From NCBI GenBank assembly GCA_002690045.1, contig NZDE01000014.1, positions 1 to 64,000 of the forward strand: a stretch of DNA of 64,000 nt, given 5' to 3'. The notes under the pieces are model-generated. The model worked only from the letters and a program-made list of their open reading frames with translations, searched no databases and was not told the DNA's origin. Positions 8,787-16,692 of this stretch are shown here, piece by piece. Each line of letters opens with the position of its first letter. The stretch's first letter is position 1. This DNA is from Alphaproteobacteria bacterium (GTDB lineage: Bacteria > Pseudomonadota > Alphaproteobacteria > Micavibrionales > Micavibrionaceae). The position numbers and the translations under genes were made by a program.

Positions 8787-9063
8787 TGATAATGAAAACG
8801 CGCCTGATGAACATGACGCGCTTGATGGACGAATCCACGCATTGAAAACGAAGCACGGCCTAACGGAAGAACAACAAAAAAAAGCGAAATCAACAAATGA
8901 CGGCGTGAAAGCAGGCGTTGAATTGCTCACGCCTATTGTTGTTTGCTTCTTCATTGGCATGGGGCTTGATAACTGGCTTGATAAATCCCCGTTATTCCTA
9001 ATGATTTTCTTTGTTCTTGGTGTTGTAACAGGCTTTTGGAATATTTATAAATTAACAAAATAA
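8773..9063 (+). CDS. atpI: AtpI/AtpZ-family ATP synthase accessory protein
   Basis: A 96-residue membrane protein with a charged cytoplasmic N-terminus (about 45 residues) and two hydrophobic segments: GVELLTPIVVCFFIGMGLDNWL and LFLMIFFVLGVVTGFWNIY. This is the AtpI/AtpZ pattern; members help c-ring assembly or ion supply for the F1F0 synthase. It precedes atpB as in other alphaproteobacteria. Its start overlaps the end of smc by 14 bp in another frame; a second ATG follows immediately (8776). A 122-bp gap separates it from atpB, so a further promoter for the F0 genes may lie there, though no strong consensus was seen. Confidence 0.88.
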   Translation: MMSHNDNENAPDEHDALDGRIHALKTKHGLTEEQQKKAKSTNDGVKAGVELLTPIVVCFFIGMGLDNWLDKSPLFLMIFFVLGVVTGFWNIYKLTK

Positions 9064-9185
9064 AATTTTCTGCATTTCGGTATTGCAAAGCGGATAAAAA
9101 AACGCTAAACAGACGCTGCGTAATCTTTATAGGTGCGCATTTGGTTAGAAATGTAACGTTATTAAACATGTTGTAAGAGGTATCA

Positions 9186-9932
9186 GTGGCTAGCCCTACC
9201 CATCAGTTCGAGATCAAACCGTTAGTTGACCTCCAGTTTTCTGGTATCGACCTTTCTTTCACAAATTCATCTTTATGGATGGCTATAGCGGCGTTGCTGT
9301 CTGTAGTTTTCTTTGTGTCTGCGACACGTAAGAAAGCTATGGTTCCTTCACGCGTGCAAGCCATGTCCGAATTGAGTTATGCGTTCATCGCAAATATGGT
9401 GCGTGAGAATATCGGCACACATGGCCGTCAATATTTCCCACTTATCTTTACAATATTCATGGTGGTATTCCTAGGTAACGCCCTAGGCTTGATCCCTTAT
9501 TCATTCACATATACATCACATATTGCTGTGACGGCTGCTTTGGCTGTTATGGTCTTCTTGATGGTTATTGTGATTGGCATTTTCAAACACGGCATGCACT
9601 TTTTCAGCCTGTTTTTACCGCCTGGTGTACCGCTATGGCTAATGCCATTGGTTATTCCAATTGAAATTCTATCATTTTGCATTCGTCCGGTTACATTATC
9701 CGTTCGTTTATTCGCAAACATGATCGCTGGCCACATTCTTCTTAAAGTTATCGCGGGCTTCAGCGTCGGTATGATCAGCATGGGCGCTGCAGGTTATGCG
9801 CTAGGCATCTTGCCAATGCTTTTCAATGTCATCCTCATCGGATTTGAGTTTTTAATCGCCTTTTTGCAGGCTTATGTGTTCGCAATTCTTAGCTGTATTT
9901 ATCTAAAAGATACAGTTGAACTAGAACACTAA
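9186..9932 (+). CDS. atpB: ATP synthase F0 subunit a
   Basis: The 248-residue integral membrane stator subunit provides the proton half-channels facing the c-ring. Five to six hydrophobic helices are visible. The key SVRLFANMIAGHILL helix contains the essential arginine, and the later helix IGFEFLIAFLQAYVFAILSCIYL is typical. The start is GTG (9186), preceded by AAGAGG at suitable distance. Length and order are normal for the family. The C-terminus ends in TVELEH, as in many alphaproteobacterial homologues. The atpE gene follows after 74 bp with its own strong ribosome site (AAGGA). Confidence 0.97.
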   Translation: MASPTHQFEIKPLVDLQFSGIDLSFTNSSLWMAIAALLSVVFFVSATRKKAMVPSRVQAMSELSYAFIANMVRENIGTHGRQYFPLIFTIFMVVFLGNALGLIPYSFTYTSHIAVTAALAVMVFLMVIVIGIFKHGMHFFSLFLPPGVPLWLMPLVIPIEILSFCIRPVTLSVRLFANMIAGHILLKVIAGFSVGMISMGAAGYALGILPMLFNVILIGFEFLIAFLQAYVFAILSCIYLKDTVELEH

Positions 9933-10006
9933 GAGCCACAAATAAGTGATTGAATATAATAGGTTTTAAATTTTCACTTCAGTAACTAAACATAAGGAAC
10001 GTTAAA

Positions 10007-10234
10007 ATGGAACTAGAAGCTGTAAAACTACTTGCTGGTGCAATTGCTCTCCTACCACTTATCGGTGTTGGCATTGGCCTTGGTACAATCTTCGGCTCAT
10101 ACAACGAAGCTGTTGGCCGTAACCCAAGCGCAGCAGAAATTCTTGACAAGAAATTCTTCCTAACATTCGCACTTACAGAAGCGCTTGCGATTTTCGCACT
10201 TCTTATCGCTTTCTACCTTGTATTTGCGGCTTAA
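10007..10234 (+). CDS. atpE: ATP synthase F0 subunit c
   Basis: A 75-residue hairpin protein that forms the rotating proteolipid ring. It has two hydrophobic helices joined by the polar loop containing Arg38-Asn39-Pro40. The ion-binding carboxylate is Glu58 in the second helix (LTEALAIFALLIAFYL). The Glu context without extra polar partners suggests H+ rather than Na+ coupling (inference). AAGGAACG precedes the ATG. A short AT-rich stem-loop overlaps the stop codon, a possible processing or attenuation point before the b' gene. Confidence 0.97.
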   Translation: MELEAVKLLAGAIALLPLIGVGIGLGTIFGSYNEAVGRNPSAAEILDKKFFLTFALTEALAIFALLIAFYLVFAA

Positions 10235-10248
10235 TTCTAAAAATTAAG
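10230..10248 (+). promoter_or_regulatory. Stem-loop over the atpE stop codon
   Basis: CTTAATT (10230-10236) and AATTAAG (10242-10248) form a 7-bp stem with a 5-base loop directly at the atpE stop. It is AT-rich and weak, without a real T-tract. A role in adjusting atpE expression relative to the b subunits is only inferred. Confidence 0.35.
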
Positions 10249-10302
10249 TTGTTAGGCATTGCTGTTTTGAATTGTGAACAAACGCTATAAAGAGCTAAAG
10301 AA

Positions 10303-11157
10303 ATGATGAACATAAAAACTATTCCATCACTATTGATTGCTATGGTATTTGGCCTTGCCACATATCCGGCGCACGCGACCATTCAAAACAGCCTGTCACA
10401 CGAAAATTACGTCATGGCTGAGCTTGAGACTTCCGAAGGCTCTGCCATGACACATTCTGCAATGCGCAGCGATGTGAAAAGCAAATTTGAAGAACTCAAC
10501 AAAATGATTGAGCCTGCCGCAGGTGAAACAGCAGAACATGCAGAAAAAATGCATGATACGCACCACGGCGCTGTTGATAGCGCCCATGATACAATGGATG
10601 CACATCACGGCGAAGGCGCTCACGGTGCATATGATGCACATCATGGCGATGAGCATGGCTCAGGCGGTCTTCCGCAATTTGATCCAACATGGTTTGCTTC
10701 TCAGATCTTCTGGCTTGCTGTAACTTTTGCATTTCTCTATCTGTTCTTCGCTAAAAAAGCGTTGCCAGATATTGCCTCAGCTCTTGATGCGCGTGAAACA
10801 CGTATCCGCACGGATATTGAAACCGCTGAAAAAATCAATGAACAGGCTGAACAAACAAAAGAAGAATATGAAACAATTCTTTCAGATTCTAAAAGTCAGT
10901 CATCTGACATTATCGCGGAAACACAAGACGAGTTAAAAGCGAAAGCAAACGCGTCAATTGATGCATTCCGCGCAAACCAAGAAAAAGTGACAAAAGATTT
11001 AGAAGCTAAAATTACCAATGCGAAAAAAGACGCTTTATCAGAAATGCATTCTGTAGCGGCTGACGCAGCGAAGGAAGCAGCTTCTAAAATCATTGATGTG
11101 GATGCGGACATTAAAGCCGTTAAATCCGTCGTACAAAAAGTTGATAAAGCCGCATAA
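10303..11157 (+). CDS. atpF2: ATP synthase F0 subunit b' with signal-like, His-rich N-terminal extension
   Basis: One of the two peripheral-stalk b-type subunits. The canonical part begins near residue 122 (LPQFDPTWFASQIFWLAVTF as the membrane helix), followed by a long charged coiled coil to residue 284. The 120 residues before it are unusual: a hydrophobic leader with a possible AHA cleavage site near residue 25, then a linker with 11 histidines between residues 79 and 118, including two DAHHG units. Shorter His-containing N-termini occur in some alphaproteobacterial b' proteins, but this one is long. The extension would lie on the periplasmic side. Two adjacent ATG codons (10303, 10306) can serve as start. 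Confidence 0.9.
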   Translation: MMNIKTIPSLLIAMVFGLATYPAHATIQNSLSHENYVMAELETSEGSAMTHSAMRSDVKSKFEELNKMIEPAAGETAEHAEKMHDTHHGAVDSAHDTMDAHHGEGAHGAYDAHHGDEHGSGGLPQFDPTWFASQIFWLAVTFAFLYLFFAKKALPDIASALDARETRIRTDIETAEKINEQAEQTKEEYETILSDSKSQSSDIIAETQDELKAKANASIDAFRANQEKVTKDLEAKITNAKKDALSEMHSVAADAAKEAASKIIDVDADIKAVKSVVQKVDKAA

Positions 11158-11185
11158 TCGGCGCTGAATATAAAAGGCAAAAACC

Positions 11186-11680
11186 ATGACAGAATTTTTT
11201 AGCGATTCACATAACTGGGTTCTTCTTTCTTTCATCATTTTCGTAGCGATGGCGTTCAAATTTGGCCGCGCATCAGTGACATCTAGCCTAGACAGCTATA
11301 TTGAGACTGCACGTAATGATGTTGAAGAAGCTGAGCGCCTTCGCGTTGAAGCGCAGGAACTTCTGTCAAAATATCAGCGCCTTAAGCGTGAAACAACATC
11401 TGACGCTGAAAACGTGATTAAATCAGCTAAAGAACACGCTGAGAAAATCCGCGAAAAAGCTGAAAAAGAATTGGAAGCTGAACTTGCGCGCCGTGAAGAG
11501 CAGCTTAAAGAGCGCCTATCTTTAATGGAAAACCAAGCGATTGAAGAAATGCGCGCTTATGCCGCTGACCTTGCGATTAAGGCAACACGCGAAATTATTG
11601 TCGACAACATTGACAACAAAAAAGCCAAAGCACTTAACGATAAAGCAATTGAAGAGATTGCTGATAGCTTTGCCGCGTAA
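11186..11680 (+). CDS. atpF: ATP synthase F0 subunit b
   Basis: The 164-residue peripheral-stalk subunit has one N-terminal hydrophobic segment (WVLLSFIIFVAMAFKFG) and a long charged helix with regular Glu/Lys/Ala heptads ending in a hydrophobic, F1-binding C-terminus. It is the partner of the b' subunit 28 bp upstream; the pairing of b and b' is typical of alphaproteobacteria and photosynthetic bacteria. F1 genes (atpHAGDC) are not in the window, consistent with the separate F0 and F1 clusters of alphaproteobacteria. mazG starts 43 bp downstream. Confidence 0.95.
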   Translation: MTEFFSDSHNWVLLSFIIFVAMAFKFGRASVTSSLDSYIETARNDVEEAERLRVEAQELLSKYQRLKRETTSDAENVIKSAKEHAEKIREKAEKELEAELARREEQLKERLSLMENQAIEEMRAYAADLAIKATREIIVDNIDNKKAKALNDKAIEEIADSFAA

Positions 11681-11723
11681 GCAAAACACAATGCAGAACA
11701 AGACACAAGAAAGGGGCTTTCAG

Positions 11724-12530
11724 ATGGATCAATCAAAAGCCCCTATTTTGCAGCTACTCGACGTCATGCGCCGCCTACGCGACCCAAATGGCGGCTGCCC
11801 ATGGGATTTAGAGCAAAATTTCGCTACAATTGCCCCCTACACAATCGAAGAAGCATACGAAGTTGCCGACGCCATTGACCGCGGCGATATGGATGATATT
11901 AAAGAAGAGCTTGGAGACTTACTTCTGCAAGTCGTGTTTCACGCACAAATGGCGAATGAAGAAGGCCATTTTGACTTTGACGACGTAGCACAAAGCATTA
12001 CCGATAAAATGATCTTCCGCCACCCACATGTTTTTGGCGAAGAAAGCGCTGACAACGCTACTCATGTTCTTGAGAAATGGGAACAGCGCAAAGACATGGA
12101 AAAACAAAATAAAGCCAAAGCTGACACAGATGGATTTGTTAGCATCCTTGATGATATACCAACAAATCTACCTTCACTGCTTCGCGCCCATAAAATCCAG
12201 AAAAAAGCCGTAAAAGAAGGTTTTGAATGGAACGATGTGATGGATGTCTTTGACAAAGTCGAAGAAGAACTAGCAGAGTTAAAAGAAGCCATTCTAAGCG
12301 GCGATCAAGACCATATGTTAGAAGAATATGGCGATGTGCTTTTCAGCGTCACCAATATTGGCCGTAAACTTAGCATCGACAGCGAACATGCCCTGCGTAA
12401 AACAAACCAAAAATTCATCAAACGATTCCGCGGCATGGAAGAAGACTGCTACGCTGATGGCAAAAAGCTAAAAGACATTACATTCCAAGAACGCGAAGCA
12501 CTTTGGAACAGGCAGAAGATAAAAGGCTAG
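11724..12530 (+). CDS. mazG: Nucleoside triphosphate pyrophosphohydrolase MazG
   Basis: MazG hydrolyses (d)NTPs to NMP and pyrophosphate, cleaning the nucleotide pool. The protein has 268 residues with two MazG repeats: the first with GGCPWDLEQNF, EEAYEVADAI and EELGDLLLQVVFHAQM (metal-binding acidic helices), the second with KVEEELAELKEAI and EEYGDVLFSVTNIGR. The open frame extends upstream to 11541 inside atpF, but the ATG at 11724 has an AAAGGGG site and gives the usual N-terminus. Its last 53 bp overlap the 3' end of the convergent gene at 12478-13359. Confidence 0.93.
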   Translation: MDQSKAPILQLLDVMRRLRDPNGGCPWDLEQNFATIAPYTIEEAYEVADAIDRGDMDDIKEELGDLLLQVVFHAQMANEEGHFDFDDVAQSITDKMIFRHPHVFGEESADNATHVLEKWEQRKDMEKQNKAKADTDGFVSILDDIPTNLPSLLRAHKIQKKAVKEGFEWNDVMDVFDKVEEELAELKEAILSGDQDHMLEEYGDVLFSVTNIGRKLSIDSEHALRKTNQKFIKRFRGMEEDCYADGKKLKDITFQEREALWNRQKIKG

Positions 12531-13359
12531 GCGGCGCTGCATTAACTCGCGCTTTTTCCGCGTATTCTATGTCGTTCAACATCGTGTCATAGTTTTTAGA
12601 CTGCATAACAAAATTACCCTTCCCGCAAACCATAGATTTAAAGGCAGCGCCATCCGTAACATTACTATCAAGCCAGCCTGCCTGTAATAAAGACGTTTGT
12701 TCTTTTACCGCTTGCGCCTTCTGCCAAAATGCTTCCATGGGCGACGGATTATCAACACTGCTAGCTAGCCATGCGTTATAAAACAGGGTTTGCAGTTCAT
12801 CATAGCGCTTAAAATTATTAATTATGCTTTCTTGATCAGATGCCAGATAGGGCTCATATTGTGTTAATTCATCAGGATGGTAAATTGTATCAAGCAAGAT
12901 TGGATTTTCTTTGTTCGCAGTATCCACATACCCAACATTATTAACGAGCGCATCTAAATTTGATCCCAAATTCACCTCAAAATCACGCATCAATAATTCT
13001 GAATGCTCAAAGCTACTAGATAAAGTAACACCAGGCATTAATTGCATCGTGAAATCAGGGAACCTAACACAGCCAATATAAGGTAATACACGTTCATGAT
13101 ATATGTGGTCGCACGCATTAAACCCAATATCACTATGTGGTCCGTGCGCCTCATGCCCATAAGGGTAAAAACGCAAAACCATCGCATAGCGATTCAAGAA
13201 TAAGTTAAAGCCCCCTTCACGCGTCCTTTGTATTTGCACGTTTGTTGGCAAAGGCAAAGACATACGCGCAAAAACGTCTTGCAAGCCTTTTGTATCAACG
13301 CTCCCGACGTCATTTGTCAGCTTATTCTTCTCACTATTCTCAATAAATTCAAAAATCAT
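12478..13359 (-). CDS. Uncharacterised 293-residue protein
   Basis: I do not recognise this protein. It is predicted soluble, with no signal peptide or membrane segment, rich in Asp, Glu and aromatic residues, and has notable motifs LRFYPYGHEAHGPHSDIGFN (four histidines in 20 residues) near residue 85 and IYHPDELTQYEPYL near 160. The first part reads like a domain that could bind a ligand or metal, but no family assignment is offered. The ATG at 13359 is the first possible start. The 3' end overlaps mazG by 53 bp, an unusually long convergent overlap for this window. Codon use looks like the neighbours. Confidence 0.7.
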   Translation of the reverse strand: MIFEFIENSEKNKLTNDVGSVDTKGLQDVFARMSLPLPTNVQIQRTREGGFNLFLNRYAMVLRFYPYGHEAHGPHSDIGFNACDHIYHERVLPYIGCVRFPDFTMQLMPGVTLSSSFEHSELLMRDFEVNLGSNLDALVNNVGYVDTANKENPILLDTIYHPDELTQYEPYLASDQESIINNFKRYDELQTLFYNAWLASSVDNPSPMEAFWQKAQAVKEQTSLLQAGWLDSNVTDGAAFKSMVCGKGNFVMQSKNYDTMLNDIEYAEKARVNAAPPSLLSSACSKVLRVLGM

Positions 13360-13462
13360 GGGCAGATAATAACATAACTAGATGTGAGTATCAAATAGAA
13401 TTTGACATAATAAACGGTGTTGAAGTAAGCTTACTGTCATATTTTGTTGCGACGGAGTGCTA

Positions 13463-14146
13463 ATGAAAAATAAAATCACACTAAACAAAATCTTCTGGGC
13501 AAGCTTCTTAACAGGGTTTCTACCAGGTTACCTTGGTGTACCAGCATATTATATCGGAGAAACTTTAAGTTACCTGTCGCATGAAACAAAGACACAACTA
13601 GACGGCACCGCATTTCGTATAATCAACAAGGATGCACAAAGTCTTTCCTTAGAAGCAGCTAATCGTATAGGCACTATGGATGATTATTCAGCGAATATAA
13701 ATGAAGTATTAGAGAAGAAAGCCCTCTCAATAATGCTAGACACCTATAAAGGGAAATACGGGCGAACATGGTTGAAAGTAACTGCATATAACCATGGCAA
13801 TGACGCAGATTATATTGCATCTGCGCGTATAGATTATTACGATCGCCCTGAAAACGGTAATCTTGCTGCTGTATTTACGGCGCTAAGCGATATAATACAA
13901 GCCCCTGTCAACAATTTACACATAACCATAAACCCAAGCCACATGACAACAGATGAAAAAGGCATCCCTAAGACGCTAAATATTGAAGAATTAGGCATTC
14001 ACTGTACGATTAATACAGAACACCCTCGCGTTGCTTATAACGGCGCTTTTGACCGCTATGCTTATAAAGCTGTCAATATGTCCTGTGAACATAATTACGA
14101 TATGAAATTTACGGATATTTACGCCGCACCAAACTTATCCACATAA
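13463..14146 (+). CDS. Uncharacterised protein with N-terminal membrane segment
   Basis: A 227-residue protein not recognised by family. The N-terminus has a basic stretch and a hydrophobic region (IFWASFLTGFLPGYLGVPAYYI) that can act as an uncleaved anchor or signal. The remaining residues are hydrophilic and probably periplasmic, with two cysteines near residues 170 and 205. The frame is open from a GTG at 13457, but the ATG at 13463 is better because GGAG lies five bases before it. It stands alone between the gene at 12478 and fba, with its own upstream intergenic region of about 100 bp. Confidence 0.7.
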   Translation: MKNKITLNKIFWASFLTGFLPGYLGVPAYYIGETLSYLSHETKTQLDGTAFRIINKDAQSLSLEAANRIGTMDDYSANINEVLEKKALSIMLDTYKGKYGRTWLKVTAYNHGNDADYIASARIDYYDRPENGNLAAVFTALSDIIQAPVNNLHITINPSHMTTDEKGIPKTLNIEELGIHCTINTEHPRVAYNGAFDRYAYKAVNMSCEHNYDMKFTDIYAAPNLST

Positions 14147-14168
14147 CGCGCCCCCCTTTCCGCTGAGG

Positions 14169-14190
14169 TTATAGTTAATAACACTATAAT
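14169..14190 (+). promoter_or_regulatory. TATAAT -10 element embedded in a 7-bp dyad before fba
   Basis: A perfect TATAAT lies at 14185-14190. TTATAGT (14169-14175) and ACTATAA (14183-14189) form an inverted repeat with a 7-base centre that overlaps this -10 element. The -35 side is poor, which would fit an activated or repressed promoter. The fba start is 54 bp downstream. Operator function is an inference from the symmetry alone. Confidence 0.45.
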
Positions 14191-14243
14191 CCGCTAGAAT
14201 ATTCACGAGCAATAATTCTCCCAAGGGAAAGGATAATCAGATT

Positions 14244-15338
14244 ATGAGCGCAGCCCCACAATTAAAGCCCGGTGTTGTTTTTGGTGAAGACTATAAAACA
14301 CTTGTTAAAGCCTGTAAGGATGGTGGATACGCCCTGCCCGCAGTCAATATCGTTGGCACGAATACAGTTAACGCCGTACTGGAAGCCGCTGCGCGCAATA
14401 ATTCAGATGTCATTATTCAGCTTTCCAATGGCGGCGCCGAATTCTATGCCGGCAAAGGCCTAGAAGATGGCTTTAAAGCTAAAGTCCTCGGCGCTGTATC
14501 CGCCGCGCAGCACGTACATTTATTGGCTGAGCATTACGGCGTATGTGTTGTTCTACACACTGACCATGCAAACAAAAAGCTTGTCCCTTGGGTTGAAGCT
14601 CTTATCGAAGAAGGCCGTAAATATAAAGCTAAACATGGCGTGCCACTATTTACATCACATATGATTGACCTGTCGGAAGAAGAACTAGATTACAATATCA
14701 GCGAATCTGCCCGTATCCTAAAACTCCTCAATGAACTTGATATGAGCATTGAAATTGAGCTTGGCTGCACAGGCGGCGAAGAAGACGGCGTTGGTAGTGA
14801 TGATATTGATGATGCACGCCTCTACACACAGCCAGAAGAAGTCCTAAAAGCGTATGACGTTCTAACGCCGCTTGGTCACTTTAGTGTTGCTGCATCATTC
14901 GGTAACGTGCATGGCGTGTATAAGCCAGGCAATGTTGATCTGCGCCCTGATATTTTGAAAAACTCACAAGCGCTCGTGCAGGAAACCCATGGTACTGACG
15001 CAAACCCAATTGATTTGGTCTTCCATGGCGGATCAGGCTCAGAAAAAGACAAGATCACGCAGGCGATTTCCTACGGCGTATTCAAAATGAATATTGATAC
15101 AGATACACAGTTTGCGTTCTCTGAAGCTGTTGGAGATTACGTAGAAGCCCACCCAATGGCCTTTAACTACCAAATCGACCCAGAAACAGGCGAACCTTAT
15201 AAAAAGCTCTACGACCCGCGCAAATGGCTTCGTGAAGCCGAGAAGAACATGATTAAGCGTTTAGATGAAGCTTTTGTAGACCTTGGGTCAAAAGGTAAGT
15301 CTATTGCAGCCGCGAATAAAATAGAAAAAGCGGCCTAA
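14244..15338 (+). CDS. fbaA: Class II fructose-bisphosphate aldolase
   Basis: A zinc-dependent aldolase interconverting fructose-1,6-bisphosphate with glyceraldehyde-3-phosphate and dihydroxyacetone phosphate. At 364 residues it is the size of the E. coli FbaA (class IIA) type. Zinc-binding and catalytic motifs are present: VVLHTDHANKK, IEIELGCTGGEEDG, FGNVHGVYKPGNV and VFHGGSGSEKD, followed by GVFKMNIDTDTQFAF. AAGGGAAAGGA precedes the ATG. Its stop overlaps the end of the convergent epmA gene by 4 bp. A TATAAT-containing dyad lies upstream. Confidence 0.97.
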   Translation: MSAAPQLKPGVVFGEDYKTLVKACKDGGYALPAVNIVGTNTVNAVLEAAARNNSDVIIQLSNGGAEFYAGKGLEDGFKAKVLGAVSAAQHVHLLAEHYGVCVVLHTDHANKKLVPWVEALIEEGRKYKAKHGVPLFTSHMIDLSEEELDYNISESARILKLLNELDMSIEIELGCTGGEEDGVGSDDIDDARLYTQPEEVLKAYDVLTPLGHFSVAASFGNVHGVYKPGNVDLRPDILKNSQALVQETHGTDANPIDLVFHGGSGSEKDKITQAISYGVFKMNIDTDTQFAFSEAVGDYVEAHPMAFNYQIDPETGEPYKKLYDPRKWLREAEKNMIKRLDEAFVDLGSKGKSIAAANKIEKAA

Positions 15339-16336
15339 AAGATCTCCACAGGGTGCCACAGCACATCATTTATGTGCTGTGCGCCTGTTAGTGCCATTAC
15401 TAAACGATCTACACCCAAAGCAATCCCACTACACGGCGGTAAGCCTTGTTCAAGTGCCGCAATGAATCCATCATCAACGGGATAACGTTCACCGTATAAG
15501 CGTTCTTTCTCATCCATCTCATGGACAAAACGGCGGCGCTGTTCTTCCGCGTCGGTCAGCTCACCAAAACCATTGGCAAGCTCTAAGCCGTTAATATAAA
15601 TCTCAAACCGTTCAGCATAGTCAGGGTTCTGAGGCTTTAAACGCGCAAGCGCGGCCATACAAGCAGGATAATCATAGAGTACTGTCGGTTGATCATGTCC
15701 TAAATGCGGTTCAACATATTCAAGCATGACGCGGTGAAAAACATCATCCCACTCATCATCATCAGCCACATGGAGGCCTTTAGCCCGCACAGCCGCCTTA
15801 AAACCACCTAAGTCATGTAGATACATATCTAAATCAATGGCTGCATATTGCGTGAAACATTCACGTACAGAGATTCGTTTCCATCCCTTGGCCTTATCAA
15901 GCTTACAATCTTCTACAGCCAAAGCGCAGGCATCAATTAACGCACAAGCCTCATCCATTAAACCTTCATAAGATAAGCCCGCTTGATACCATTCAATCAT
16001 CGTAAATTCAGGGCTATGCTGTTTTGTATTATCAGTATTTCTAAAGACATGGCAAATTTGATAAATACGCTCACAACCCGCTGAAAGTAATTTTTTCATT
16101 CCAAATTCTGGACTAGTGTGTAAATAGAAACCTTGCTTTTCTTCTAAAGAAATATCTTTATAACCTGTTTTAAACGCATGAATATGTGTATCCATACATG
16201 GGCTAATTTGCAAAATGGGTGTTTCAACTTCCCAATAATTACGGGCATCAAAGAATTTACGTACAGCCTTTATTATCTGCTGACGCTTTAATAAATAAGG
16301 CATTTTTTCGTTAAAAACAGATTTTTTGAAAAACAT
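15335..16336 (-). CDS. epmA: EF-P--(R)-beta-lysine ligase EpmA (GenX/PoxA)
   Basis: A truncated class II lysyl-tRNA synthetase paralogue that attaches (R)-beta-lysine to EF-P. At 333 residues it has only the catalytic core, without the anticodon-binding domain, as in EpmA. Visible are the class II motifs: motif 1 region ([15 protein letters not shown]), motif 2 with HVFRNTD and [14 protein letters not shown], and motif 3 ending in [13 protein letters not shown]. efp is in the same window. The beta-lysine-forming EpmB was not found here. It is divergent from rpmE (64 bp between starts) and convergent with fba. Confidence 0.92.
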   Translation of the reverse strand: MFFKKSVFNEKMPYLLKRQQIIKAVRKFFDARNYWEVETPILQISPCMDTHIHAFKTGYKDISLEEKQGFYLHTSPEFGMKKLLSAGCERIYQICHVFRNTDNTKQHSPEFTMIEWYQAGLSYEGLMDEACALIDACALAVEDCKLDKAKGWKRISVRECFTQYAAIDLDMYLHDLGGFKAAVRAKGLHVADDDEWDDVFHRVMLEYVEPHLGHDQPTVLYDYPACMAALARLKPQNPDYAERFEIYINGLELANGFGELTDAEEQRRRFVHEMDEKERLYGERYPVDDGFIAALEQGLPPCSGIALGVDRLVMALTGAQHINDVLWHPVEIF

Positions 16337-16399
16337 GCTTGCAATCCTTTGTTAAATTATGTAGAAACACGTTCGGAATTTATATTAGGAGCGAAAAAA

Positions 16400-16627
16400 A
16401 TGAAAGCGGATATTCATCCTGATTACCACAAAATCACAATCGTGAAGACAGATGGTACAGAATATGAAACATACTCCACATGGGGTAAAGAAGGCGATGT
16501 AATGCGTCTTGACGTTGACGAACTTTCACACCCTGCTTGGAACGGTGGTTCTCAGACAGTTGTTGAAAAAGGTCAGCTATCTAAATTTGAAAACCGTTAC
16601 GGCAACTTGTTCGGCGGCGACAAATAA
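16400..16627 (+). CDS. rpmE: 50S ribosomal protein L31
   Basis: A 75-residue ribosomal protein beginning [19 protein letters not shown] and containing [25 protein letters not shown], the conserved L31 pattern. It lacks the four zinc cysteines of the C+ type, so it is a C- form that does not need zinc; this is common in alphaproteobacteria. The frame is open from 16349, but the family N-terminus and an AGGAGCG site fix the ATG at 16400. A clear intrinsic terminator follows 30 bp after the stop. Confidence 0.96.
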   Translation: MKADIHPDYHKITIVKTDGTEYETYSTWGKEGDVMRLDVDELSHPAWNGGSQTVVEKGQLSKFENRYGNLFGGDK

Positions 16628-16657
16628 TACAGAATTTGGTCTATTTGACCGTATAAT

Positions 16658-16692
16658 ACAGCCGGGAATCCCCTCCTCTCGGCTGTTTTTTT
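16658..16692 (+). terminator. Intrinsic terminator of rpmE
   Basis: ACAGCCG (16658-16664) pairs with CGGCTGT (16680-16686), followed by a run of seven T. The 15-base loop is rather large but the stem and T-tract are standard. Confidence 0.85.
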
